Shown: piece after piece, positions 1-7,284 of the stretch
How the letters are laid out: every line of letters starts with the position of its first letter
How positions within the stretch are numbered: the stretch's first letter is position 1
Assembly (NCBI GenBank): GCA_045613305.1
Contig: JAZLAU010000028.1
Span: 1 to 64,000, forward strand
DNA from: SFTJ01 sp045613305
Lineage (GTDB): Bacteria; Bacteroidota; Bacteroidia; Bacteroidales; Muribaculaceae
Direction of reading: 5' to 3'
Length of the DNA: 64,000 nucleotides
Made by a program: the position numbers and the translations under genes
Notes under the pieces: generated by a model
What the model was told of the DNA's origin: nothing
What the model saw: the letters and a program-made list of their open reading frames with translations, nothing else
Databases searched by the model: none

Positions 1-450
1 GTAGTATTCGGGGTCAAGCGATTTCAGACGTTCGAGCATGGCCTCCAATCCTTCGTTTTCGTAGAGTGCATAGGTGGCTTCTCTGACCTCGGGAGTAATG
101 GTGGGTATTTGGTCGATGCCTCGGCACACAGCGTCGACATACATCATGGAGCCGCCGCACATCACTGCAAAATCGCTTTTTTCGAACAGCGACGGGAGCA
201 ACTGCATCACGTCGTCTTCAAACTGGGCTGCGCTATAGTATTCGTCGAGCGATTTAAACGCCACAAAGTGGTGCTTCACCCGTGCCATTTCTTGTTTGGT
301 AGGGGCGGCCGTGCCGATAGGGATGTCGCGGTATATTTGTCGCGAGTCGGCCGAAATAATTTCGGCATTTAGGGCTTCGGCAACACTTATTGCGGTGTCG
401 GTTTTGCCCACCCCTGTGGGGCCTGTGATTACTATTAGCGTCTTTTGCAA
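1..450 (-). CDS. miaA: tRNA dimethylallyltransferase, N-terminal part (3' end outside window)
   Basis: Transfers a dimethylallyl group to A37 of tRNAs that read UNN codons. The visible 150 codons read QKTLIVITGPTGVGKTD at the N-terminus: the P-loop (GPTGVGKT) lies at about residues 9-16, followed by DSRQIYRDIPIGTAAPT, the hallmark of the prenyl-acceptor site, at about residues 33-49. The only usable start is a TTG at 450: upstream in the same frame there is a stop after four codons and no ATG. It lies 21 nt downstream of the S9 peptidase stop, so it may be read through from that gene. The C-terminal part is cut off by the window edge. Identification is firm; the TTG start is an inference. Confidence 0.93.
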   Translation of the reverse strand, partial: MQKTLIVITGPTGVGKTDTAISVAEALNAEIISADSRQIYRDIPIGTAAPTKQEMARVKHHFVAFKSLDEYYSAAQFEDDVMQLLPSLFEKSDFAVMCGGSMMYVDAVCRGIDQIPTITPEVREATYALYENEGLEAMLERLKSLDPEYY

Positions 451-471
451 GGTTAGGGAGCGTTAGGGTGT

Positions 472-2472
472 TTATTTAAGGAAATCTTCGAAATAGCGAG
501 TAATCATTTCGTGCAAGTGCACCGATTTGTGTCCGCGCATGTTGTGCTCTTGTCCGGGATATGCAAAGAAATCGGGGTATGTGCCTTCTTCGGCGCAACG
601 GTCGAGGAACATTAAGCAGTGTTGAGGCACCACGGTGTTGTCGTTCATGCCGGTGATGACTAAAAGTCGGCCCTTGAGGTCTTTAGCCTTGTTTAGCAAC
701 GATGTTTGTTCGTAGCCCTCAGGGTTAGTTTGAGGGGTGTCCATATATCGTTCGCCATACATAACTTCATACCATTTCCAGTCGATTACAGGTCCGCCGG
801 CAACCCCCACCTTGAAAGTGTCGGGGTAGTTGGTTATAAGCGAAATTGTCATGAATCCGCCGTAACTCCAGCCGTGCACGCCAATGCGGTCGGCGTCGAC
901 GTAAGGCAATGATTTCAAGTAATCTACGCCGCTCATTTGGTCTTGCATTTCCACTTGACCGAGTTTGCGGAATGTGGCTTGTTCGAACGCCAAGCCGCGA
1001 TTTTCGCTACCACGATTGTCGAGTATGAACAAGATGTAGCCTTTTTGAGCCATATAAGTTTCCCAAGAGCGAGAAGCCCAATGCCAAGAAGCATCCACAT
1101 TGTGAGCGTGAGGGCCTCCGTAAACATACACCACGGTAGGATATTTCTTGTTAGGGTCGAAGTCGGCGGGTTTCACCATTCTCCAATATAGGTCGGTGGT
1201 TCCGTCGTTAGCCTTTATTTTTCCTGATTCAAAGATAGGCGTTTTGTAGCCTTGCCAAGGGTCTTTGGCGCGAAGCAGTTCGATGCTTTTTCCGCTTTTG
1301 GTGTTGGTTAGAGCGTATGCACGAGGCACATCGGGTTCCGACCAAGAATCGAGAATCCACATGCCGTCGGCCGAGATGCTTGCGCTGTGCACGCCAAGGC
1401 CGTTGTCGATGCATTTCTTTTTGCCGTTTTTGATGTTGAGCGTGAACGTGTTCATTTGCAACGGATTGATTTCGTTGCCGGTGTAGATTATGCTATTGGT
1501 TTTTTCGCAGAAGCCTACGAGTTGCTTCACAATCCATTGACCTTGAGTGAGTTGCTTTTCGATTTTACCGTCGGTGTCCATTAGGTAAAGGTGCATAAAT
1601 CCGTCCATCTGACTCCAATAGATGAAACGAGAGTTGTCCCAAGGTAAGAACACGATAGGGTGAAGAGGCTCGGTGTATCGGTCGTTGTGCTCGGTGTATA
1701 GAGTCTTAATTTTTTTGCCAGAAGCAGCATCATAAGCATCGAGCGACGAATCGGTTTGGTCGCGGTTTAACTCGATGAGATATAGGGTGTTGCCGTCGGG
1801 CGCCCATGCTATGTTGGTAAAGTATCGGTCGGTAACGTCGCCAAGGTCGAGGTAAGTGGTTTTGCCGGTTGCCACATCAGCAATTCCGATGGTCACCTTG
1901 TGTGAAGTCATTCCGGCCATAGGATATTTGTCGGGTTCATAAGTTGCCGAGCGGTTAAAAGTGTTCACTTGAGGGTAGTCGGTAACCATTGACTGGTCCA
2001 TTCGGTAGAACGCCAATTTCTTGCCGTCGGGCGAGAAGAAAGTGCCTTTGTGTATGCCAAACTCGTTGCGGTGAACAGACTGACCATACACTATTTCGCG
2101 CGAGCCGTCGGTGCTTAATTGTATTGGCTCACAATCCTGCGACTGCACATACAGGTTGTTGTCGATTAGGAAAGCCCAAGTGCTGTTTTCGGCATTCCAT
2201 TCAAGCGCTTGAGCGTTTTCTGGTAGTTTAAACGATGATTGTTGTGGCTTTTCGATGGCAATCTTATCGCCGTTCTTGGTGTCGTAACGGTAAAAATTGT
2301 CGCCGTCGTTGGTTATAAGGTCGTTGCCTTGCCAGCGCGCATTGAGGCGCTCTGGAATCATGTTTCGATAATTGTTGCCGCCGAAGTTAAGGTCTTCGAG
2401 GGTAAATAACTTTTGTGCGTTAAGACTTGTAGATGCAATACACATTGCTATCAAAAGGATTAATTGTTTCAT
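472..2472 (-). CDS. S9 family peptidase, dipeptidyl-peptidase IV type
   Basis: Exported serine peptidase, expected to cut X-Pro dipeptides from peptide N-termini in the periplasm. 666 aa: signal peptide at about 1-19 (ends SLNA), a DPPIV_N beta-propeller at about 60-430, and an alpha/beta hydrolase domain at about 450-666. The catalytic triad is visible as Ser536 in GWSYGGF, Asp611 in GMNDNTV and His643 in GQEHNMRG. It is somewhat shorter than many Bacteroidetes DPP-IV proteins (about 700-740 aa) but nothing essential is missing. A good promoter lies 40 nt upstream (2513-2543), so it heads its own transcript, with miaA just downstream. Substrate preference (Pro or Ala at P1) is inferred from family. 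Confidence 0.93.
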   Translation of the reverse strand: MKQLILLIAMCIASTSLNAQKLFTLEDLNFGGNNYRNMIPERLNARWQGNDLITNDGDNFYRYDTKNGDKIAIEKPQQSSFKLPENAQALEWNAENSTWAFLIDNNLYVQSQDCEPIQLSTDGSREIVYGQSVHRNEFGIHKGTFFSPDGKKLAFYRMDQSMVTDYPQVNTFNRSATYEPDKYPMAGMTSHKVTIGIADVATGKTTYLDLGDVTDRYFTNIAWAPDGNTLYLIELNRDQTDSSLDAYDAASGKKIKTLYTEHNDRYTEPLHPIVFLPWDNSRFIYWSQMDGFMHLYLMDTDGKIEKQLTQGQWIVKQLVGFCEKTNSIIYTGNEINPLQMNTFTLNIKNGKKKCIDNGLGVHSASISADGMWILDSWSEPDVPRAYALTNTKSGKSIELLRAKDPWQGYKTPIFESGKIKANDGTTDLYWRMVKPADFDPNKKYPTVVYVYGGPHAHNVDASWHWASRSWETYMAQKGYILFILDNRGSENRGLAFEQATFRKLGQVEMQDQMSGVDYLKSLPYVDADRIGVHGWSYGGFMTISLITNYPDTFKVGVAGGPVIDWKWYEVMYGERYMDTPQTNPEGYEQTSLLNKAKDLKGRLLVITGMNDNTVVPQHCLMFLDRCAEEGTYPDFFAYPGQEHNMRGHKSVHLHEMITRYFEDFLK

Positions 2473-2512
2473 ACACGTTATAATGATGCTCGAGTGGAAT
2501 GTAGTTTGTATG

Positions 2513-2543
2513 CAAAACTACTAAAAAAAACTGGTATTGTCAA
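2513..2543 (-). promoter_or_regulatory. Bacteroidetes-type promoter of the S9 peptidase gene
   Basis: On the minus strand a TTG (2543-2541) is separated by exactly 20 nt from TAGTTTTG (2520-2513), matching the Bacteroidetes -33 TTTG / -7 TAnnTTTG consensus. The leader to the ATG is 40 nt. Confidence 0.6.
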
Positions 2544-2720
2544 TAACTCCACGCCGGGGCACAGCCGAGCAGAGGGCATTAACACAAATGTGGCGGCTGC
2601 GATTGGATGCATGGGATGTGAAAAAGGTGATTGTTTCCTACTCGTTCGATAGACTGCTGCAAAAAGGCGTAACAGCATGGCGCTGAAAGATATAAAGCCA
2701 GCCAAGCGTGCAATAACAAA

Positions 2721-2753
2721 ACGAGGCCGACTAAGTTAATTAGAGGGCCTCGT
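2721..2753 (-). terminator. Terminator of glutamine synthetase gene
   Basis: Perfect 8-bp arms ACGAGGCC (2721-2728) and GGCCTCGT (2746-2753) with a 17-nt loop. On the minus strand the stem is followed by TTTTGTT. It lies 27 nt past the glnA stop. The rest of the 2473-2779 gap holds the S9 promoter; no convincing gene is seen there. Confidence 0.7.
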
Positions 2754-2779
2754 GGTTTGTGATATATTTAGTTGTAATA

Positions 2780-4285
2780 TCAACCGCAATGGAAGTATTT
2801 TTCCACAAGTTGCTGCATTGCAGAGTGGTTTCCATCAATGTCGGAGCGCAAAGTGGAGTCGTTAAATGCGTTGAGTTCTTTAATGATGCCGTCAATCATT
2901 GCCGGGCTAAACACATTGCATGCTTCATAGTGCTTGCGTTGCAATTCCAGACATTTTGCCGAAGCCACGCAGTTGTCGGGCAGTTGCTCAAGCGAATCTA
3001 GTTTGTCGGCATTTTCGGCGTTGTGAATGTTAACGCTCACATAGGTGCTTTCGGCGAGTTCGAGCGCATTTTCCATTTCGAGCCCGTGTCGGCAAGCCAC
3101 AGCCAAGCCGGCGATAAGTTGGTAAACGTCGGCAGAGCCGTCAGGAGAGCGCATTTCGAAGGTTTGCTTCATGGCGGTGCTGTGATGTTGCTCGTTTTCA
3201 ATAGGGTTTGCCAGATGGCACATGTCGGTTTTAGCCTGCCAGCCGAGAGGCACTCTCACTAAAGTGGAGCGATTCATGTCGCCCCAACAAACATTTGTAG
3301 GCGCTTCCTGGTGCGGCACAAGTCGGAAATAAGAGGTAGGGTTTTTGTTGCCGAAAGCGGTGATAGATGGCGCCAAGTGCATTAAACCGGCAATTGCGCG
3401 GCGGGCAATGTCGCTAAGTGAGCCGTCGGGGTTAACCATCACGCTTTCGCCGTTTTTCACCATGCGCATGTGTATGTGCAAGCCTGAGCCGGCCTTTCCT
3501 GTGGTGATTTTAGGTGCAAACGTAACGTTAAGTCCGCGTCGCTGGGCTTCTTTGCGTATAATCCATTTTGCCACCACCAACTGGTCGGCAGCATCTTCGG
3601 CATACACCGGAAGGAATTCTATTTCGTTTTGTTCGTAGAGTTTGCCGTCTTGCTTAAAAGTGCCCACTTCGGAGTGACCGTATTTTATTTGTCCGCCCGA
3701 CTGAGCGATGTATGCCATGCATTGTGCTCTGAAGTCGCCGAATTTAGCAAAAGGCCCCGATTCGTGGTATCCGCGTTGGTCGGTGCCCGGATACATTTGG
3801 TCGTCGTCGGCAATCACATAATATTCGAGTTCTCCCATGCATTGAAATTCTAAGCCGGTGCTTTCGTGAAATGCTTGGCAGGCACGTTGCAGCGTTTGAA
3901 TCGGCGTTGAGGCAAAAGGCATGCCGTCTTTGTCGAAATAAGTGCAAAGCAAAGAAAGTGTTGGCAGTTCGGCAAATGGGTCGAGGAATGCTGTCTTGAA
4001 ACGAGGCACTACATAAAGGTCGCTTTTTCCGGCGCCTATAAAGGAGAACAGGCTTGAACCGTCTACTCGTTCACCGCAACTCAATATTGTGTCGAGATAT
4101 TCGATGCTGTTGATGACAAAATTTAGCGTTTTGAGTCGTCCGTCGCCTGCGGGATATAGGAAATTCACCATGTGTATGTTGTTGTCGACAATGTATTTTA
4201 TAATGTCGGCCTTTGTGAACTTTTGGCAAGATTTACCTAAGTAGGCTTCAACTTTGTTAGGACTGTAGGCGTATGATGTAATCAT
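2780..4285 (-). CDS. glnA: Glutamine synthetase
   Basis: Cytoplasmic ATP-dependent synthesis of glutamine from glutamate and ammonia. 501 aa, the size of the GSI-like enzymes of Bacteroidales, not the roughly 700-aa GSIII. Visible family motifs: the N-terminal beta-grasp region to about residue 110; GELEYYV (151-157) and EQNEIEF (218-224), which supply metal-binding glutamates; KAGSGLHIHM (264-273), the ATP/metal histidine motif; and further on NPTSYFRLVP and NRSTLVRVPLGW, equivalent to the glutamate-binding arginine region. No adenylylation-type Tyr motif was identified. It is a single gene with its own promoter and terminator. A perfect palindrome sits inside the promoter spacer, which suggests a dedicated regulator. 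Confidence 0.93.
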   Translation of the reverse strand: MITSYAYSPNKVEAYLGKSCQKFTKADIIKYIVDNNIHMVNFLYPAGDGRLKTLNFVINSIEYLDTILSCGERVDGSSLFSFIGAGKSDLYVVPRFKTAFLDPFAELPTLSLLCTYFDKDGMPFASTPIQTLQRACQAFHESTGLEFQCMGELEYYVIADDDQMYPGTDQRGYHESGPFAKFGDFRAQCMAYIAQSGGQIKYGHSEVGTFKQDGKLYEQNEIEFLPVYAEDAADQLVVAKWIIRKEAQRRGLNVTFAPKITTGKAGSGLHIHMRMVKNGESVMVNPDGSLSDIARRAIAGLMHLAPSITAFGNKNPTSYFRLVPHQEAPTNVCWGDMNRSTLVRVPLGWQAKTDMCHLANPIENEQHHSTAMKQTFEMRSPDGSADVYQLIAGLAVACRHGLEMENALELAESTYVSVNIHNAENADKLDSLEQLPDNCVASAKCLELQRKHYEACNVFSPAMIDGIIKELNAFNDSTLRSDIDGNHSAMQQLVEKYFHCG

Positions 4286-4360
4286 AGATGTATGTTTTTT
4301 ATGATATTAATTAATGACAAAATTATGTATGCTTCATTCGGCAATGGGCATATGTTATTA

Positions 4361-4391
4361 CAAATATAGTGATAAGAATTCTTATAGTCAA
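4361..4391 (-). promoter_or_regulatory. glnA promoter with internal 14-bp palindrome
   Basis: On the minus strand TTG (4391-4389), a 20-nt spacer and TATATTTG (4368-4361), a very good Bacteroidetes promoter. The spacer contains the perfect palindrome ATAAGAATTCTTAT (4372-4385), positioned so that a bound dimer would block polymerase. The leader to the glnA ATG is 75 nt. Confidence 0.65.
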
Positions 4392-4462
4392 AAAAACGAC
4401 GGTGTTATGTGGTGTGTATTTGGCGCGGTGTGGGCTATAGGTAGCGGTTAGTTGAGAATGAA

Positions 4463-4494
4463 AAAAGGGTATGCTCTGCTGAGCATACCCTTTT
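4463..4494 (-). terminator. Terminator of inositol-phosphate synthase gene
   Basis: Perfect 14-bp arms AAAAGGGTATGCTC (4463-4476) and GAGCATACCCTTTT (4481-4494) with a 4-nt loop and a T-run on the minus strand. It lies 30 nt past the stop codon. Confidence 0.85.
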
Positions 4495-4524
4495 ATGAAA
4501 TAATTATGTTGTGTAAACAAATTA

Positions 4525-5829
4525 TTAGTCGATTTCTTCGTCTGCTTCGTAACCGCCCATTTCACGCAAAGCGTTCTTTAGCATAACATATTGTTGGAAT
4601 AGGTGGTTAACTGGAATTTCGTCTTGAGTGTAGTCGTGCATTGGGCTCTTAAGGAAGAAGCTCAAGAAACGTTGAGTACCCCAACGGCCAGCGCGAGCAG
4701 CAAGGTCAGAAAGAAGTACAAGGTCAAGACACAAAGGAGCAGCAAGGATAGAGTCGCGGCAAAGGAAGTCGATCTTGATTTGCATAGGATAGCCCATCCA
4801 ACCGAAGATGTCGATGTTGTCCCAACCTTCCTTATCGTCGTTGCGAGGTGGGTAGTAGTTGATACGAACCTTGTGGTAGTAGTCCTTGTAAAGGTCTGGT
4901 TGATTTTCAGGAACAAGGATAGATTCCAAAGTAGAAAGCTTACTTACTTCCTTAGTGCGGAAGTTTGCAGGTTCGTCAAGCACAAGACCGTCGCGGTTGC
5001 CAAGGATGTTTGTAGAGAACCAACCAGAAAGGCCAAGGCAGCGAGTACCGATGATAGGAGCGAAACCAGACTTAACAAGAGTTTGACCAGTCTTGAAGTC
5101 CTTACCAGCGATAGGCATCTTAGTCTTTTCTGCAAGTTCCCACATAGCAGGAATGTCAACAGTAGTGTTAGGAGCACCCATGATGAAAGGAGCGCCTTCG
5201 CAAAGAGCAGCATAAGCGTAGCACATAGAAGGAGCGATGTTTTCCTTATCGTCGGCCTTCATAGCAGCTTCAAGGTCAGCAAGAGTGTAGTGAACCTTTT
5301 CGTTGATTGGAACGTAAACTTCAGTAGAAGCAGCCCAAAGAACAACGATACGGCTTACGCCAGTGTTAGCCTTGAATTGGCGGATGTCTTCGCGGATTTG
5401 TTCAGTCATATCCCAACGGTCCTTGCAAGTCTTTACGTTGTCGCCGTCAAGACGAGCAGCATAGTTCTTGTCGAACGCAGCCTTCATAGGAACGATTTGA
5501 AGAAGTTCGTCCTTAACTGGGTTGATATCCTTTTCCTTTAGAACTTCGCAGTTGATAGCGCTTTCGTAAGCATTAGCTGGATAAACGTCCCATGCACCGA
5601 AAACGATGTCGTTAAGGTCTGCCATAGGAACGATGTCCTTATAGTGTAGGTATTGCTTTTCTGCACCGCGACCAACACGAATCTTATCGTATTGTGTCAT
5701 TGAACCTACTGGCTTAGTAAGACCTTTACGAGCCATTAATACACCTGTCATAAAAGTAGAGCTTACTGCTCCAAGTCCAACTACAAGAACACCTAATTTG
5801 CCTTCAGCTGGTTTTACATTACTTTTCAT
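4525..5829 (-). CDS. ino1: myo-Inositol-1-phosphate synthase
   Basis: Converts glucose-6-phosphate to inositol-3-phosphate using NAD+, the first step to inositol lipids in Bacteroidales. 434 aa, the compact bacterial length. The N-terminal Rossmann fold shows VVGLGAVSSTF (about residues 16-26), then the family motifs GSMTQYD, FGAWDVYPANAYESA, VLWAASTEVY, FIMGAPNTT, GKDFKTGQTLVKS (the catalytic lysine region) and SWFSTNILGNRDG. Codon use is strongly biased, with few TTA/TCA/CTA codons, so the opposite strand is open for about 940 nt; this suggests high expression. It is monocistronic: no phosphatidylinositol-phosphate synthase or phosphatase gene sits beside it. The function is firm; the role in lipid synthesis is from family knowledge. 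Confidence 0.95.
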   Translation of the reverse strand: MKSNVKPAEGKLGVLVVGLGAVSSTFMTGVLMARKGLTKPVGSMTQYDKIRVGRGAEKQYLHYKDIVPMADLNDIVFGAWDVYPANAYESAINCEVLKEKDINPVKDELLQIVPMKAAFDKNYAARLDGDNVKTCKDRWDMTEQIREDIRQFKANTGVSRIVVLWAASTEVYVPINEKVHYTLADLEAAMKADDKENIAPSMCYAYAALCEGAPFIMGAPNTTVDIPAMWELAEKTKMPIAGKDFKTGQTLVKSGFAPIIGTRCLGLSGWFSTNILGNRDGLVLDEPANFRTKEVSKLSTLESILVPENQPDLYKDYYHKVRINYYPPRNDDKEGWDNIDIFGWMGYPMQIKIDFLCRDSILAAPLCLDLVLLSDLAARAGRWGTQRFLSFFLKSPMHDYTQDEIPVNHLFQQYVMLKNALREMGGYEADEEID

Positions 5830-6185
5830 AATCTATTAAAAAATAAAATTATTAGTTTGTTGTTGTTAATTTCAAACACTGATTAAAGTAACCATAAGGT
5901 TACATTTTATTGAAAATCCAAGCAAATGTAGGACTTATTAATAGCATAAAAAATAATTTATGTTTAATTTTTGTTAGCAAACCGTTAAAAAATGTGTAAT
6001 CACTATACTGACAGTTAATCAACGTTAAAACATAATATTTAGACGGGGTGATATGTAAACAAAAGTTAATGCTACATGCCCATAAAATGCTGTCAAATTG
6101 CTAAAATTGTGCTTTTGATTGCCTTGAGTGAAGGTTGGTTTTAGCAAATTTATGCCACTTATGTTCAAAAAGTACACAAAATGTG
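5830..6185 (-). promoter_or_regulatory. Intergenic region with ino1 -7 element and leader hairpin
   Basis: On the minus strand TACATTTG (5930-5923) matches the -7 consensus, about 93 nt before the ino1 ATG; no good -33 was found. The predicted leader contains a perfect hairpin, GTAACC (5888-5893) / GGTTAC (5898-5903), with a 4-nt loop. The rest (about 5950-6185) is AT-rich. I see no gene and no clear terminator for yaaA. Confidence 0.4.
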
Positions 6186-6956
6186 TTAAAAATGCTCATT
6201 AAGTATGAAATGCGGGTTGAGCGAGTCGCCATAATTGGGGTCGTACGCAAAACCGTCGTAGGTGAATTCGAGCAGTTGTTCGGCCGCGCTGCAACGGTTC
6301 TTGATGATGTGGCGAGTCATGGCGCCGCGGCAGGTTTTAGCATATACGGTGACAGTGCGTAGTTTGTTGCATTTATTAACAAGGAATTGCGGCTGAATGA
6401 CGGTGACTTGCTTGGTGACATCTTTCCAGTTAAAAAGATGCTGCATTTCTTCGGTGGCGAGGTGCACTAAAATGCCGTCGTCGGCCTTAACCGAATCGAT
6501 GAGGTGTTGGGTTAGAAGGGGTTTCCAATGGTTGAACATATTCAAACCGTCGGCCGAAGGCAAACTCACTTTTCCTTCCATGCGATAGGGGTGTATGTTG
6601 TCTAAAGGACGCAGCAACCCGTAAAGAAACGATGTGATGTGCAGATGCTTTTGGGCGAAGCAGAAGTCGTCGGTGGTAAACGTGTTTGCATTAAGCCCTT
6701 TGTATGCTTGTCCGTTATAGGCAAGTATGGCCGGAAGATGTTGTGACTCTTCGAAGAATTGCATATAACGGTTGAGGTTTTCGGCTGCAATAGTGGCTGA
6801 GCATTTCAGCATTTGGCTTATTTCAGGCACCGAAAACTGCATCATGTCGAGTGCAAACCGTGCTGCCTCATCGGCAAAATGAGGCTTTGTGAGCATGGGC
6901 ACTGCTGTGGAAGTGCTGTCGAACATTATTTTGGCGCAGGCCAGTAGTATCTGCAT
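6186..6956 (-). CDS. yaaA: YaaA family protein (peroxide stress, DUF328)
   Basis: 256 aa, full length for the family. Recognised by the N-terminus MQILLACAKIM, the central LAYNGQAYKGLNA and LYGLLRPLDNIHPYRMEG motifs, and the C-terminal block that ends LEFTYDGFAYDPNYGDSL. In E. coli YaaA limits free iron and protects DNA during hydrogen peroxide stress; it is cytoplasmic and binds DNA. It stands alone between inositol-phosphate synthase and the glycan locus. A possible -7 element TATCTTTG lies at 7103-7096 on the minus strand. Family assignment is sure; the physiological role here is inferred. Confidence 0.9.
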   Translation of the reverse strand: MQILLACAKIMFDSTSTAVPMLTKPHFADEAARFALDMMQFSVPEISQMLKCSATIAAENLNRYMQFFEESQHLPAILAYNGQAYKGLNANTFTTDDFCFAQKHLHITSFLYGLLRPLDNIHPYRMEGKVSLPSADGLNMFNHWKPLLTQHLIDSVKADDGILVHLATEEMQHLFNWKDVTKQVTVIQPQFLVNKCNKLRTVTVYAKTCRGAMTRHIIKNRCSAAEQLLEFTYDGFAYDPNYGDSLNPHFILNEHF

Positions 6957-7095
6957 ATATATATTAAAATATGTATGGTTGGTGGTTTGCTAATTTTTAT
7001 TTGCTAATTTTTTTATGTCGTCGCACATGTCAATAAACATTCGGCTTAGTTTGCATAAAGCGCACTCACAAGGAGTGGGAACTATATGTTAATAA

Positions 7096-7103
7096 CAAAG
7101 ATA
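7096..7103 (-). promoter_or_regulatory. Putative -7 element of yaaA
   Basis: TATCTTTG on the minus strand fits TAnnTTTG, about 140 nt upstream of the yaaA ATG. No -33 match at the usual distance, so this is weak. Confidence 0.3.
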
Positions 7104-7167
7104 CATCAAAATAATTGATTTGGTGAGATGAAATGCTGGGCAAAATTCAGAAGGGGAGCACAAAAAA

Positions 7168-7253
7168 GCAGTCCTCGCTAAGCGGCCTGGTGCAATTTCT
7201 GATGATTTTTGGAGTAATTATAGAAATCGCGAGTGCCTAAAAGCGAGGACTGC
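7168..7253 (-). terminator. Long-stem terminator / structured 3' end after GH36 gene
   Basis: Perfect 12-bp arms GCAGTCCTCGCT (7168-7179) and AGCGAGGACTGC (7242-7253) separated by 62 nt. The interior can pair again: GCAATTTCT (7192-7200) with AGAAATCGC (7222-7230), allowing one G-U pair on the minus strand. The outer stem is followed on the minus strand by TTTTTTG. It acts most likely as the terminator of the three-gene GH operon, but the size is unusual and could mark a stable 3'-derived RNA. Confidence 0.6.
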
Positions 7254-7284
7254 AAACAATCAAATTTTACCTTAAAAGAGAGAC

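Noticed and set aside
2478..2705. 75-aa minus-strand frame between the S9 peptidase and glnA
   Set aside because: It overlaps the S9 promoter, has no recognisable family and no promoter of its own; not supported as a gene.
4603..5541. 312-aa open frame on the plus strand
   Set aside because: It lies entirely antisense to inositol-phosphate synthase, has low-complexity Val/Ser/Lys composition and no family signal; it results from the strong codon bias of the real gene.
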